Assembly: GCA_928721565.1 (NCBI GenBank)
Contig: OV788638.1
Coordinates: forward strand, 1,116,001-1,180,000
Length of the DNA: 64,000 nucleotides
From: an uncultured Clostridia bacterium
GTDB lineage: Bacteria > Bacillota > Clostridia > TANB77 > CAG-508
Direction of reading: 5' to 3'
A program made the position numbers and the translations under genes. Shown one piece after another: positions 26,019 through 35,379 of the stretch. The notes beneath the pieces were generated by a model that had not been told where the DNA came from, ran no database searches, and saw only the letters and a list, made by a program, of their open reading frames with translations. Numbering within the stretch: the stretch's first letter is position 1; each line of letters starts with the position of its first letter.

Positions 26019-27029
26019 ATGAGCAAAAAAAGAATAGTAACAGGAGATAGACCAACAGGAAAATTACACATTGGTCATTATTTTGGTTCATTAAAAAATA
26101 GAGTAAAAATGCAAAATTCAGGAGAATATGAACCATATATATTAGTAGCAGATGTCCAAGCATTAACAGACAATTTTAATAATCCAGAAAAAGTAAGAAA
26201 AAATGTAAGAGAAGTTGTAATGGATTATTTATCAGTAGGAATAGATCCTGAGAAAACAACTATATATATACAATCTATGATACCAGAGGTTGCAGAACTA
26301 ACAGTATTTTATTCTAATTTAGTAACAATAGCTAGATTAGAAAGAAATCCAACAGTAAAAACAGAGATTGCACAAAAAAGAAATATATTTGGAGAAAGTG
26401 TCACATATGGATTTTTGGGATATCCAGTAAGTCAAGCTGCCGATATAACAGCATTGGAGGGAACAGTAGTACCAGTAGGAGAAGATCAATTGCCATTAAT
26501 CGAACAATGTAGAGAAATAGTAAGAAAATTCAATAGTATATATGGTGATGTTTTAGTAGAGCCAGAAGCAGTATTATCAAAAGAAAAAAGAATAAAAGGC
26601 TTAGATGGAAATGAGAAAATGGGAAAATCATTAGGTAATGCCATTTACTTATCTGACCCAGAAGAAGAAGTAAATAAAAAAGTAATGAGTGCAGTAACAG
26701 ATCCTAATAGAATAAAAAAAGACGACTTAGGAAATCCTGATATATGTATGGTAGCATATTACCATAATTTATTCACAGAAAAAGACGAATACAATACTAT
26801 ATGTGAAGAATGCAGAGCAGGAAAAAGAGGATGTGTAGCATGTAAAAAACAATTAGCTAAAAACATAAATGCAACACTTGATCCAATAAGAGAAAAGAGA
26901 AAATATTATGAAGAGAGACCAGAACTAGTAGATGAAATACTAATGGAAGGAACTAAAAGAGCTAGACAAACAGCAAAAGAAACAATGAAAAAAGTAAAGA
27001 AAGCTATGAAATTAGATTATTTTGAATAA
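26019..27029 (+). CDS. trpS: Tryptophanyl-tRNA synthetase
   Basis: Class I aminoacyl-tRNA synthetase that charges tRNA-Trp. The 336-residue protein has TGDRPTGKLHIGHYFGS with the HIGH motif and KMGKS as the KMSKS loop. A cysteine-rich insert near the C-terminus (CEECRAGKRGCVACKK) may bind metal, as in some bacterial TrpRS. The ATG at 26019 is preferred because AGAGAGGG lies nine bases upstream; the ATG at 26010 is too close to it. Confidence 0.96.
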   Translation: MSKKRIVTGDRPTGKLHIGHYFGSLKNRVKMQNSGEYEPYILVADVQALTDNFNNPEKVRKNVREVVMDYLSVGIDPEKTTIYIQSMIPEVAELTVFYSNLVTIARLERNPTVKTEIAQKRNIFGESVTYGFLGYPVSQAADITALEGTVVPVGEDQLPLIEQCREIVRKFNSIYGDVLVEPEAVLSKEKRIKGLDGNEKMGKSLGNAIYLSDPEEEVNKKVMSAVTDPNRIKKDDLGNPDICMVAYYHNLFTEKDEYNTICEECRAGKRGCVACKKQLAKNINATLDPIREKRKYYEERPELVDEILMEGTKRARQTAKETMKKVKKAMKLDYFE

Positions 27030-27044
27030 ATAAAAGGAGGAAAT

Positions 27045-28319
27045 ATGTTTACAGACTATGCAAAAATAACCATAAAATCAGGTAATGGTGGAGATGGTGC
27101 AATAACATTCAGAAGAGAAAAATATGTAGCCGCAGGTGGGCCTGATGGTGGAGATGGTGGAAGAGGCGGAAGTATTTACTTTCAAGTTGACCCTAATGCC
27201 AATACACTAATTGATTTTAGATACACAAAAAAATTCAAAGCGCAAAGTGGAGAAAATGGTAGTGGAAATAACAAATATGGAAAATCCGGAGAAGATTTAT
27301 ATATAGATGTTCCAATAGGAACTGTAATAAAAGATGCAGAAACTGGAAAAGTTGTAGCAGACCTTTCAAAAGAAGGACAAAAAGAACTTGTTTTAAAAGG
27401 TGGAAGAGGAGGAAAAGGAAATTCTCATTTTGCAACAGCGACAAGACAAGTTCCAAGATTTGCTCAAGCTGGAGAAGAAGGAGAAGAAAAAGAAGTAATT
27501 TTAGAATTGAAACTATTAGCAGATGTAGGATTACTAGGATTTCCTAATGTTGGAAAATCAACATTTCTATCAGTTGTAACAGATGCGAAACCTAAAATTG
27601 CAAATTATCATTTTACAACAATAGAACCTAACTTAGGTGTTGTAAAAACAAAAAATGGAGAGAGTTTTGTAATTGCTGATATTCCAGGAATTATAGAAGG
27701 TGCAAGTGAAGGAATTGGATTAGGAATTCAGTTTTTAAGACATGTTGAAAGAACACGCTTATTATTACATGTAATAGATGTATCAGGAATAGAAGGCAGA
27801 GACCCTGTACAAGACTTTTATACAATAAATGAAGAGCTGAAAAAATATAGTGAAAAATTAAGTAAAAGAAAACAAATAATAGTTGCAAGTAAAATAGATG
27901 TAATGCAAGATGATACAGGATACAAAGAATTAGAAAAATTAGCAAAAAAAGAAGGATTAGAAATATATAAAATCTCAGGAGTAACAGGAGAAGGAATAGA
28001 ACAATTATTGAGTCATGTAGCAGAAGTATTAAAAACATTACCAAAAGAAGATATTGAAGAAGTTGAAGAAAGAGTAGTTTATAAATTAGAAGATGACAAA
28101 GACCAATTCACTGTAAGAAAAGAAGGAGATACTTTTGTAATAGAAGGAAAAGCAATAAATAGACTTATGGGAAGAATTAATATTGATGATAATGAATCAA
28201 TGTATTACTTCCAAAAGAGCTTAAAAAATCTTGGAGTAGAAGATGAATTAAAACGTCAAGGAATAAAAGAAGGAGACTATGTTAAAATTCTTAACTGGAC
28301 TTTTGAGTGGTATGCATAA
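27045..28319 (+). CDS. obgE: GTPase ObgE/CgtA
   Basis: An essential ribosome-associated GTPase. The 424-residue protein has the N-terminal glycine-rich Obg fold (AAGGPDGGDGGRGGS, LKGGRGGKGNSHFAT), a G-domain from about residue 160 with GFPNVGKST, ADIPG and the OCT C-terminal domain. AAAGGAGG lies just before the start, 15 bp after trpS, so the two are co-transcribed. Confidence 0.97.
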   Translation: MFTDYAKITIKSGNGGDGAITFRREKYVAAGGPDGGDGGRGGSIYFQVDPNANTLIDFRYTKKFKAQSGENGSGNNKYGKSGEDLYIDVPIGTVIKDAETGKVVADLSKEGQKELVLKGGRGGKGNSHFATATRQVPRFAQAGEEGEEKEVILELKLLADVGLLGFPNVGKSTFLSVVTDAKPKIANYHFTTIEPNLGVVKTKNGESFVIADIPGIIEGASEGIGLGIQFLRHVERTRLLLHVIDVSGIEGRDPVQDFYTINEELKKYSEKLSKRKQIIVASKIDVMQDDTGYKELEKLAKKEGLEIYKISGVTGEGIEQLLSHVAEVLKTLPKEDIEEVEERVVYKLEDDKDQFTVRKEGDTFVIEGKAINRLMGRINIDDNESMYYFQKSLKNLGVEDELKRQGIKEGDYVKILNWTFEWYA

Positions 28320-28337
28320 AACCAAATGGAGGTACAA

Positions 28338-28787
28338 ATGGAAGAAAATAATTTTAGAATACGTTTAGCAGGTATAATACCAATTGAAAATGGTTTTGCA
28401 TTTATGCACAGAGTTGGAGTGCAGAAACATCCTATTGGTGATTACTATACATTTCCCGGAGGTGGACGAGAAGGAAATGAGACATTTGAGAATGGAACCA
28501 AAAGAGAAATAAAAGAAGAATTTGGAATAGATGTAGAGGTAGAGAGATTATTATACAAATTAGAAAATGGTGAACAAAATAAAACAGAATATTTCTTTTT
28601 ATGCAAATATATAGGTGGAAAATTTGGAACAGGAACAGGACCGGAATTTTCAGGTGATCCTAGATATGCACATAGAGGAAAATACATTCCAGAAATAATA
28701 GCCAAAGATGATATTGAAAATATTCAACTATTACCAACTGAAATAAAGAAAAAATTTTTAGAAGATTTAAAAAATAATAAAATTTAA
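28338..28787 (+). CDS. NUDIX hydrolase
   Basis: A 149-residue hydrolase of nucleoside diphosphate-linked compounds. The Nudix box is visible: GGGREGNETFENGTKREIKEEFGI (G-x5-E-x7-R-E-x2-E-E) at about residues 42-64, here given only to identify key residues. The ATG at 28338 is used because TGGAGG ends eight bases before it; the ATG at 28326 overlaps this site. The substrate cannot be told. It follows obgE by 18 bp. Confidence 0.9.
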   Translation: MEENNFRIRLAGIIPIENGFAFMHRVGVQKHPIGDYYTFPGGGREGNETFENGTKREIKEEFGIDVEVERLLYKLENGEQNKTEYFFLCKYIGGKFGTGTGPEFSGDPRYAHRGKYIPEIIAKDDIENIQLLPTEIKKKFLEDLKNNKI

Positions 28788-28810
28788 TTGTTTAAAGAAA
28801 GGAAATTCTG

Positions 28811-29662
28811 ATGCAAAAAATACTAGAAATATTGCAAGATACAGCAGTAGATACTATAAAATTAATACCATTTTTATTTATAACTTATTTAATAATGGAA
28901 TATATTGAACATAAAACGAGCAATAAATTGCGAGAAACTATAAAAAAATCAGGAAAATTTGGCCCACTTCTAGGAGCTGTGGCGGGGATTTTTCCTCAAT
29001 GTGGTTTTTCTGTATCTGCTACAAACTTGTATGCTGGAAGAGTAATCACTATTGGAACATTAATTGCCGTATACGTAACTACATCTGATGAAATGTTACC
29101 AATTTTACTAACTGAAGCAGTTCCTATAAGAACAATATTAACAATTTTAGGTATAAAGTTAGTTTTAGGTATAATAGCTGGATTTATAGTTGATATTATA
29201 TTCAACGCATTAAAAAAAGAACACAAAGAGCAAGATATAGAAGAGCTATGTGAACATGAACACTGCCATTGTGAAGAAGGAATTATTTCTTCTGCAACGA
29301 AACATACTTTAAACATAACCATATTTATATTTATAATAACATTTATTCTTAATGGAATAATTACATATATCGGAGAAGAGGCAATTGCACATTTTATAAG
29401 TAAAAATATAATATTAGGACCAATAATAGCTGGACTAGTTGGATTAGTACCAAATTGTGCATCATCAGTAATATTAACAGAATTATTCATTTCTAATGTA
29501 ATTTCAATGCCTGTATTAATTTCTGGTGTGGCGGTAAATGCAGGAGTAGGATTATTGGTACTTTTTAAAACTAACAAAGATTTAAAAGAAAACTTAAATA
29601 TAATAGGAACATTATATATAATAGGAGTAATATCAGGTATTATTTTAGAACTATTCATATAA
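28811..29662 (+). CDS. Putative metal exporter (ArsP_2-like, manganese/arsenic efflux family)
   Basis: A 283-residue integral membrane protein with about eight to ten helices in two pseudo-repeats. The repeats carry matching motifs FPQCGFSVSATNLYAG and VPNCASSVILTELF. A central cytoplasmic loop is rich in histidine and cysteine (EHEHCHCEE), fitting metal binding. The family is annotated as a putative manganese transporter or arsenic efflux protein; the substrate is not proven. With MntP and a riboswitch-controlled ATPase it makes manganese a plausible substrate. Confidence 0.82.
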   Translation: MQKILEILQDTAVDTIKLIPFLFITYLIMEYIEHKTSNKLRETIKKSGKFGPLLGAVAGIFPQCGFSVSATNLYAGRVITIGTLIAVYVTTSDEMLPILLTEAVPIRTILTILGIKLVLGIIAGFIVDIIFNALKKEHKEQDIEELCEHEHCHCEEGIISSATKHTLNITIFIFIITFILNGIITYIGEEAIAHFISKNIILGPIIAGLVGLVPNCASSVILTELFISNVISMPVLISGVAVNAGVGLLVLFKTNKDLKENLNIIGTLYIIGVISGIILELFI

Positions 29663-29751
29663 ATTTGTCTAAAAGCCTTGTAATTTTAGCAAGTTTATAA
29701 GATAATATATATGTAAATAAAAGGATTGTGCCTAGAAAGGAACAAATAATA

Positions 29752-32073
29752 ATGAAAATAATAGATAAATTTTTGAAAAAACTTAATGCAAGTAGAAATA
29801 CATTTGCAACATATATACTAACATTAATATCATTATACATAATAGTAGATAGATTGGTGGAAATGTTATTTATGATATTTACAGGTGTTGCTGTATCATA
29901 TTGGGGACCATTTCAATATACTTTAGCATTAGCTTGCCCAATATTTGCATACTTATTTTCACCTTCATCAGAGTTTGCTTCAAGTAAAAATATGAAGATT
30001 ACATTATTTCTTACATATGCAGTATCATTATATATAGTAGCATTATCAATGTTTGTACAATGGACTAACAGAGGAATATGGTTGTTTTTAATATCATTAC
30101 CAGGATATACAGATTTAGTAACAAACTTTTCAGAATTAATAAAACCAGCTCTTACAGCAATAGCACTATATTTGCCACTTACAACATTTTATGGAGTGTA
30201 TAAATGGGTACGTTTAAGTATATTAGATAGCAAAGATCAGTCAAGATCTATTTGGGACTATGGTGGAATAAGCTTGGCAGATACTAAATCAGGACATGGT
30301 CCATTCACATGTGATATGCTAATGTGTAACGACTACGAAAATGGTAACAAAATGATCTTTATGGAAAAAAGCAGATATCAATCATTATTAGCTTGTGGAG
30401 GTTCAGGAACAGGAAAAACATCTTTAATATTAGAACCAATGATGGCTAAAGATATCGAGAAAAAAGCTTTTTATATAGCTAATGCAAAAGAGATGGGATA
30501 TACTGCATTAAAAACAGGAATTGCGGTTTTAAATAGACCATATGACAATGAATATTTAAATGAAAACTTTAACTTAAATATGATAACACCAACTCCAGGA
30601 AAAGAAGCTGTATATAAAGCATATATGAAAAAAATGATAATATCATCATTTGATAATGATATTATATATAGAAATCTTGGTTTAACATTAGTTGCACCAG
30701 ATTTTGAGTCAGTATCAAGGATAAAAAATGTTTGTAAAAATTATCATATAAAATGTAATATAATTGATCCATCAAGTTCAGATTCAATAGGATTAAATCC
30801 ATTTGTATATGATGACCCATCTAAAATAGCAATAACTATATCATCAGTATTAAAAGGAATGTATACAAGTACACATTTAGAAAAAGAAGAAATGTATAGA
30901 GAGGAATTTATAATACAAGCAATTGAAAATATAGCAATAATGTTAAAAGAGATGTATCCAAAGATGAATGACGGAAAAATCCCAAACCTAGAAGACTTAC
31001 TAAAAATGCTTACCAATTTTGACCTAGTAGAAAAAATGTGTGAAATAATGAAAACAGATGAGATACTTGCTGAAAGATATAGTGCACAAATTAGATATTT
31101 TAAAAAGAATTTTTACTCTAATAGTCCTGCAAGAACAGATACAGAAAAAGATATTTATATAGCAGTAGCTCAACTAGATAATTTGTTAAGGTTACCAGGA
31201 GTAAAATCAATTTTATGCAATAGAAATAACAATATAGATTTTGATAAAGCATTAGAAAATGGTGAAATTACACTAGTGTGTACACGTAGAGGAGATTTAG
31301 GAAGATCTACACACAAAGCATTTGGATTATTCTTTATATTATCAATGCAAAATGCAGTATTAAGAAGAAAAGGAAATGAAAATAGTAGAATACCTCATTT
31401 CTTATATATTGATGAATTTCCAGACTTTATATGCAAGGACACTGAGGCTATGTTTACACTATATCGTAAGTATAAAGTTGCAACAACAATAACTACACAA
31501 AACCTTTCTCAATTAGAAGGAAATGCACCTGATATGAAGTACAAAGAAACAATTCTTGCAAACTGTGCTAGTAAAATATTTGTTGGTGGAGGAACGCCAG
31601 AAGATTTAGAGTGGTGGTCACAAGAATTTATGCTAAGAAGAGAATGGAAATATGGTAATAGTATGGACATGGGAAAACTAGAATATGACTCTAAGTATAG
31701 TGGTGTAAAATATGATTGGTCAAATTATTTCAAACCTAATAAATTAGCTGGATTAAGCTTTAAATATGCTGCAGTCAAACTAAAACAAGACAATGGTAAA
31801 TTCCAAATAGGAGAAGGTAAATTTGACTTTATAGCTTCTAAATATAAGGAAGAACAACCTGTAAAAATATATAATTTTTCAAGGTTTACACCAGGGGTAG
31901 CAAGTGATGGCGATTCAGATGAAGTTACAAAACAAAAATTTGATCCTAAACATATAAATTTTGTGGATGAAAGAGATGAGTTTAACCCAGTTCAAATTAA
32001 TAATACAGATGCTGATTTTGAATTTGATAATGAAGATGCAATTGTAGTTAATTTTAAGAAAAAGAAAAAATAG
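29752..32073 (+). CDS. VirD4/TraG-like type IV coupling ATPase (lone)
   Basis: A 773-residue membrane ATPase of the conjugative DNA-transfer family. Several N-terminal helices (LTLISLYIIVDRL, YTLALACPIFAYLFS, and two more to about residue 150) are followed by a P-loop CGGSGTGKTS and Walker B FLYIDEFPDF, then QNLSQLEG. No relaxase, VirB4 or other transfer gene is nearby, so it is not an obvious part of a conjugative element. The ATG at 29752 follows AGAAAGG; a GTG at 29728 is less likely. It may serve a chromosomal secretion or DNA-handling role, which is unknown. Confidence 0.88.
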   Translation: MKIIDKFLKKLNASRNTFATYILTLISLYIIVDRLVEMLFMIFTGVAVSYWGPFQYTLALACPIFAYLFSPSSEFASSKNMKITLFLTYAVSLYIVALSMFVQWTNRGIWLFLISLPGYTDLVTNFSELIKPALTAIALYLPLTTFYGVYKWVRLSILDSKDQSRSIWDYGGISLADTKSGHGPFTCDMLMCNDYENGNKMIFMEKSRYQSLLACGGSGTGKTSLILEPMMAKDIEKKAFYIANAKEMGYTALKTGIAVLNRPYDNEYLNENFNLNMITPTPGKEAVYKAYMKKMIISSFDNDIIYRNLGLTLVAPDFESVSRIKNVCKNYHIKCNIIDPSSSDSIGLNPFVYDDPSKIAITISSVLKGMYTSTHLEKEEMYREEFIIQAIENIAIMLKEMYPKMNDGKIPNLEDLLKMLTNFDLVEKMCEIMKTDEILAERYSAQIRYFKKNFYSNSPARTDTEKDIYIAVAQLDNLLRLPGVKSILCNRNNNIDFDKALENGEITLVCTRRGDLGRSTHKAFGLFFILSMQNAVLRRKGNENSRIPHFLYIDEFPDFICKDTEAMFTLYRKYKVATTITTQNLSQLEGNAPDMKYKETILANCASKIFVGGGTPEDLEWWSQEFMLRREWKYGNSMDMGKLEYDSKYSGVKYDWSNYFKPNKLAGLSFKYAAVKLKQDNGKFQIGEGKFDFIASKYKEEQPVKIYNFSRFTPGVASDGDSDEVTKQKFDPKHINFVDERDEFNPVQINNTDADFEFDNEDAIVVNFKKKKK

Positions 32074-32083
32074 AAAAAATCAC

Positions 32084-32112
32084 TTGACCAATATGTAAAA
32101 TTATGATATAAA
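32084..32112 (+). promoter_or_regulatory. Promoter of tRNA-Glu and downstream leader
   Basis: TTGACC (32084-32089), 17-bp spacer, TATAAA (32107-32112) preceded by TGA. Transcription would start a few bases before the tRNA at 32130. Confidence 0.8.
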
Positions 32113-32129
32113 TATAGAGTAATTTTATT

Positions 32130-32204
32130 GGCCCCTTGGTCAAGCGGTTAAGACGCCACCCTCTCAAGGTGGAATCATGGGTTCGATTCCCGTAGGGGTC
32201 ACCA
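32130..32204 (+). tRNA. tRNA-Glu (anticodon CTC), CCA encoded
   Basis: A full 75-nt cloverleaf. The acceptor GGCCCCT pairs with AGGGGTC; the anticodon stem CCACC/GGTGG closes the loop CTCTCAA, giving anticodon CTC at 32163-32165, which reads GAG. The T-arm has TTCGATT. The 3' CCA is in the DNA. The G1-G2 start and D-arm are the usual tRNA-Glu form. Confidence 0.95.
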
Positions 32205-32215
32205 ATATATTATAA

Positions 32216-32335
32216 ACCTTAAAAGGGAGTAGTTTTAAATTGTTAATCAACAGTCGCGATTTTCCTAATAAATTAGGGTAAAAATCTGGTTAGCAAGCTT
32301 TAAATAAAAGTAAACGAGACTTTTAAAGAAAAGAT
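32216..32335 (+). ncRNA. yybP-ykoY manganese riboswitch
   Basis: The conserved elements of this class are present in order: P1 5' strand CCTTAAAAG (32217-32225) leading into GGGAGTAG, CAACAGTCG in the middle, and AAACGAGAC with the P1 3' strand CTTTTAAAG (32320-32328). The gene after it is a P-type cation ATPase, a typical member of this regulon. The P1 3' strand is also the left arm of the terminator, so Mn2+-stabilised P1 would prevent termination and turn the gene on. There is no promoter of its own between the tRNA and P1. Confidence 0.85.
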
Positions 32336-32368
32336 GTAAAGTTTTTTCTTTAGGAGTCTTGTTTTTTA
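32312..32368 (+). terminator. Riboswitch-controlled intrinsic terminator
   Basis: Left arm 32312-32332, right arm 32344-32364, followed by six T. The left arm shares bases with riboswitch P1, making the two structures mutually exclusive. Confidence 0.85.
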
Positions 32369-32426
32369 TACAATTTCTATAAAATGGTTATAATATATAA
32401 AATAGCTAAAGAAAGGAAAGATATTA

Positions 32427-35225
32427 ATGGAAAAAAATTGGTTTAACAAAGAAATAAAAGACGTTGAAGCAGAATTAAAAACAGACTTAGAAAATGGTTT
32501 GAGTAGTAAACAAGTAGAAGAAAACAAAGCAAAATATGGTGAAAATGAATTGCAAGAAAAGAAGAAAGAACCATTAATTAAAAAGTTTATAGCTCAATTT
32601 AAGGACTTTTCAATAATAGTATTAATAATAGCTGCCATTGTATCTGGAGTAGTAGGAGTTGCACAAGGAGAAGGATTTACAGACACAATAATAATATTAA
32701 TAGTAGTGTTATTGAATGCAGTTATAGGAGTTGCACAAGAAAGTAAAGCAGAAAAGTCATTAGAAGCATTAAGAAAATTAAGTGAACATGCGGCGAAAGT
32801 TGTTAGAGATGGAAAAGAACAGGTTATTCCTGCAAGAGAGCTAGTGCCAGGAGATCTTGTAATAATAGAAACTGGTGATTATGTATCAGCAGATTTAAGA
32901 ATAATAGAAGCAGCAAATTTAAAGGCTCAAGAAAGTTCTTTAACAGGAGAATCTGTACCAGTAGAAAAATCAATAGAAGCTATAGAAGCAACAGAAATAG
33001 GAATTGGTGATAGAGTAAACATGTTATTTTCTTCAAGCTTAATTACTTATGGTAGAGGAAAAGCAATTGTAGTAGAAACAGGAATGAATACAGAAGTTGG
33101 TAAAATTGCTGGAATGTTAAATGATACAGAAAAACAAGAAACACCACTTCAAAGAAGACTAAATAGTTTAGGAAAAACATTAGGAATTGCAGCACTTGCA
33201 ATATGTGCATTTATATTTGTAATAGGATTGTTACAAGGAAAAGATGTAATAAGTATGTTTATGACAGCAGTTTCTTTGGCTGTAGCAGTAATCCCAGAAG
33301 GATTAGTAGCAGTATCAACAATTGTATTAGCAATAGGCGTTCAAAAAATGGTAAAGAAAAATGCAATTGTTAAAAAATTACCTGCAGTAGAGACACTAGG
33401 TAGCAGTACTGTAATCTGTTCTGATAAAACAGGAACATTAACACAAAACAAAATGACTGTAGAAAAAGTATTTTGTAATGATGTAACAGTTGATGTAAAT
33501 AAAGTAGAAACAACAGAAGATTTTAATAAATTAGTATATAACTGTATGTTATGTAATGATTCAAGAATGTTAGAAACTGGAGAACTTGCAGGAGATCCAA
33601 CAGAAACAGCATTAATAGATATGGCATTCAATTTAGAATATCAAGAGGCAATTGTTAGAGAAAATCCAAGGGTTGAAGAAGTTCCATTTGATTCTAATAG
33701 AAAATTGATGACAACAGTTAACGAAAATAATGGAAAATATAGAGTATATACAAAAGGCGGAGTTGACGAACTTTTAGCTAGATGTAATTCATATCTATTT
33801 AAAGGTGAAATAAGAACTAACTTAGAAGATTATTCAAGATGGATAAGAGAAAATAACGAAAATATGGCAAAAGGTGCATTAAGAGTATTAGCATTTGCAT
33901 ATAAAGATATTGATCATATGCCATCAAAAGAAGAAATGGAAACAATTGAAAGTGGATTAACATTTATTGGAATGGTAGGCATGATAGATCCACCAAGAGA
34001 AGAAGCTAAAAAAGCAGTGGAAAAATGTAAACATGCTGGAATAAAAACTGTAATGATTACAGGTGACCATAAAATTACAGCAGTTGCAATTGCAAAAAAA
34101 TTAGGAATATTAGAAAATGAAGATGAAGCACTAACTGGCTTAGAATTAGACAAAATATCTGATGAAGAATTAACTAAAAATATAAGAAAATATTCAGTAT
34201 ATGCAAGAGTATCACCAGAACATAAAGTTCGTATAGTAAAAGCATGGCAAGCAAATGGAGAAATAGTTGCTATGACAGGTGATGGTGTAAATGATAGTCC
34301 AGCATTAAAAACAGCAGATATTGGATGTGCAATGGGAAAAGTTGGAACAGAGGTTGCTAAAGAAGCAGCAGATGTTATATTAACAGATGATAATTTTGCA
34401 ACAATAGTATCAGCAGTAGAAGAAGGAAGACGTATTTATGATAATATATTAAAAGTAATACAATTCTTAATTTCTTGTAATGTTGGAGAAGTTATTGTAT
34501 TATTACTAGCAACATTATTTGCTCCATTAATAGCTAAAACATTTGGAATATCTGATGTAACAATGATTCAGTTATTACTTCCAATTCATATATTATGGAT
34601 AAATCTTGTAACAGATACATTCCCAGCATTAGCATTAGCATTCGATCCTGCTAATAGAGATGTGATGGATAGAAAGCCGATTAAAAAAGATGAAGGAATA
34701 TTTACAAAAGGTAGAACATTTAGAATTATTTATCAGGGTGCAATGATTGGAATTTTAACACTAGTTGCATTTATAATTGGTCTAGCAACACCAGATAGTA
34801 AATTACCAACTATGGTAAAATATGAAGGTGAAGTTATATCAGTTGAAGAAATAGATAATTTGGAAGAAATTCTAGCAAATGGTGGAGAATATGTATCAAA
34901 AGAAGAAACTAAAATAGAAATTGGCCAAACGATGGCATTTATGGTATTGGCATTTTCAGAATTAGTTCATGTATTTAATATACGTGATAATAAAAATTCA
35001 ATATTTAAAACAGGAATACTTGGAAATTCAATATTAATTTGGGCAGTATTAGCTTCTGCATTTTTAATGGCAATAATATTAGCAGTACCTGCATTAAGAC
35101 ATATATTTAGTATTCCAATATTACCAATGAATAATATGATTGAGACAATTGCTTTGATTATTGCTCCAATTGTGATTGTTGAATTAATGAAATTATTTAA
35201 AATTAATACTGCTAAAGGCGAATAG
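32427..35225 (+). CDS. Cation-translocating P-type ATPase (Ca2+/Mn2+ type)
   Basis: A 932-residue P2-type ATPase that exports cations. It has the N-terminal cation-ATPase domain, four helices before the actuator TGES motif, PEGL in the ion-binding helix, the phosphorylation site DKTGTLT, MITGDH, GDGVND and a six-helix C-terminus. The PacL/SERCA-like layout allows Ca2+ or Mn2+; the Mn2+ riboswitch in its leader points to Mn2+ export. AAAGGAAAG lies before the ATG. A TATAAT at 32389-32394 could be a secondary promoter that bypasses the switch. Confidence 0.93.
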   Translation: MEKNWFNKEIKDVEAELKTDLENGLSSKQVEENKAKYGENELQEKKKEPLIKKFIAQFKDFSIIVLIIAAIVSGVVGVAQGEGFTDTIIILIVVLLNAVIGVAQESKAEKSLEALRKLSEHAAKVVRDGKEQVIPARELVPGDLVIIETGDYVSADLRIIEAANLKAQESSLTGESVPVEKSIEAIEATEIGIGDRVNMLFSSSLITYGRGKAIVVETGMNTEVGKIAGMLNDTEKQETPLQRRLNSLGKTLGIAALAICAFIFVIGLLQGKDVISMFMTAVSLAVAVIPEGLVAVSTIVLAIGVQKMVKKNAIVKKLPAVETLGSSTVICSDKTGTLTQNKMTVEKVFCNDVTVDVNKVETTEDFNKLVYNCMLCNDSRMLETGELAGDPTETALIDMAFNLEYQEAIVRENPRVEEVPFDSNRKLMTTVNENNGKYRVYTKGGVDELLARCNSYLFKGEIRTNLEDYSRWIRENNENMAKGALRVLAFAYKDIDHMPSKEEMETIESGLTFIGMVGMIDPPREEAKKAVEKCKHAGIKTVMITGDHKITAVAIAKKLGILENEDEALTGLELDKISDEELTKNIRKYSVYARVSPEHKVRIVKAWQANGEIVAMTGDGVNDSPALKTADIGCAMGKVGTEVAKEAADVILTDDNFATIVSAVEEGRRIYDNILKVIQFLISCNVGEVIVLLLATLFAPLIAKTFGISDVTMIQLLLPIHILWINLVTDTFPALALAFDPANRDVMDRKPIKKDEGIFTKGRTFRIIYQGAMIGILTLVAFIIGLATPDSKLPTMVKYEGEVISVEEIDNLEEILANGGEYVSKEETKIEIGQTMAFMVLAFSELVHVFNIRDNKNSIFKTGILGNSILIWAVLASAFLMAIILAVPALRHIFSIPILPMNNMIETIALIIAPIVIVELMKLFKINTAKGE

Positions 35226-35233
35226 GATATTAT

Positions 35234-35282
35234 GAACCGGTTCTGTTTTGTGCACTGCACATTATGTACCGGTTCTTTTTTT
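35234..35282 (+). terminator. Terminator after the P-type ATPase
   Basis: GAACCGGT (35234-35241) pairs with ACCGGTTC (35268-35275), enclosing a second small GTGCA/TGCAC hairpin, followed by seven T. Confidence 0.85.
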
Positions 35283-35379
35283 GCACATTTTTATACTGAC
35301 CTCCCAGTACAATGAACAACAAATAAAAATTGTGCTAAAATTTAAAAGGTAATGAAAGGAAAAAAATGGAGGCAAGAAA

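Noticed and set aside
29752..32204. Integrated conjugative element next to tRNA-Glu
   Set aside because: No integrase, relaxase or other transfer gene and no repeat of the tRNA 3' end was seen; only one coupling protein is present.
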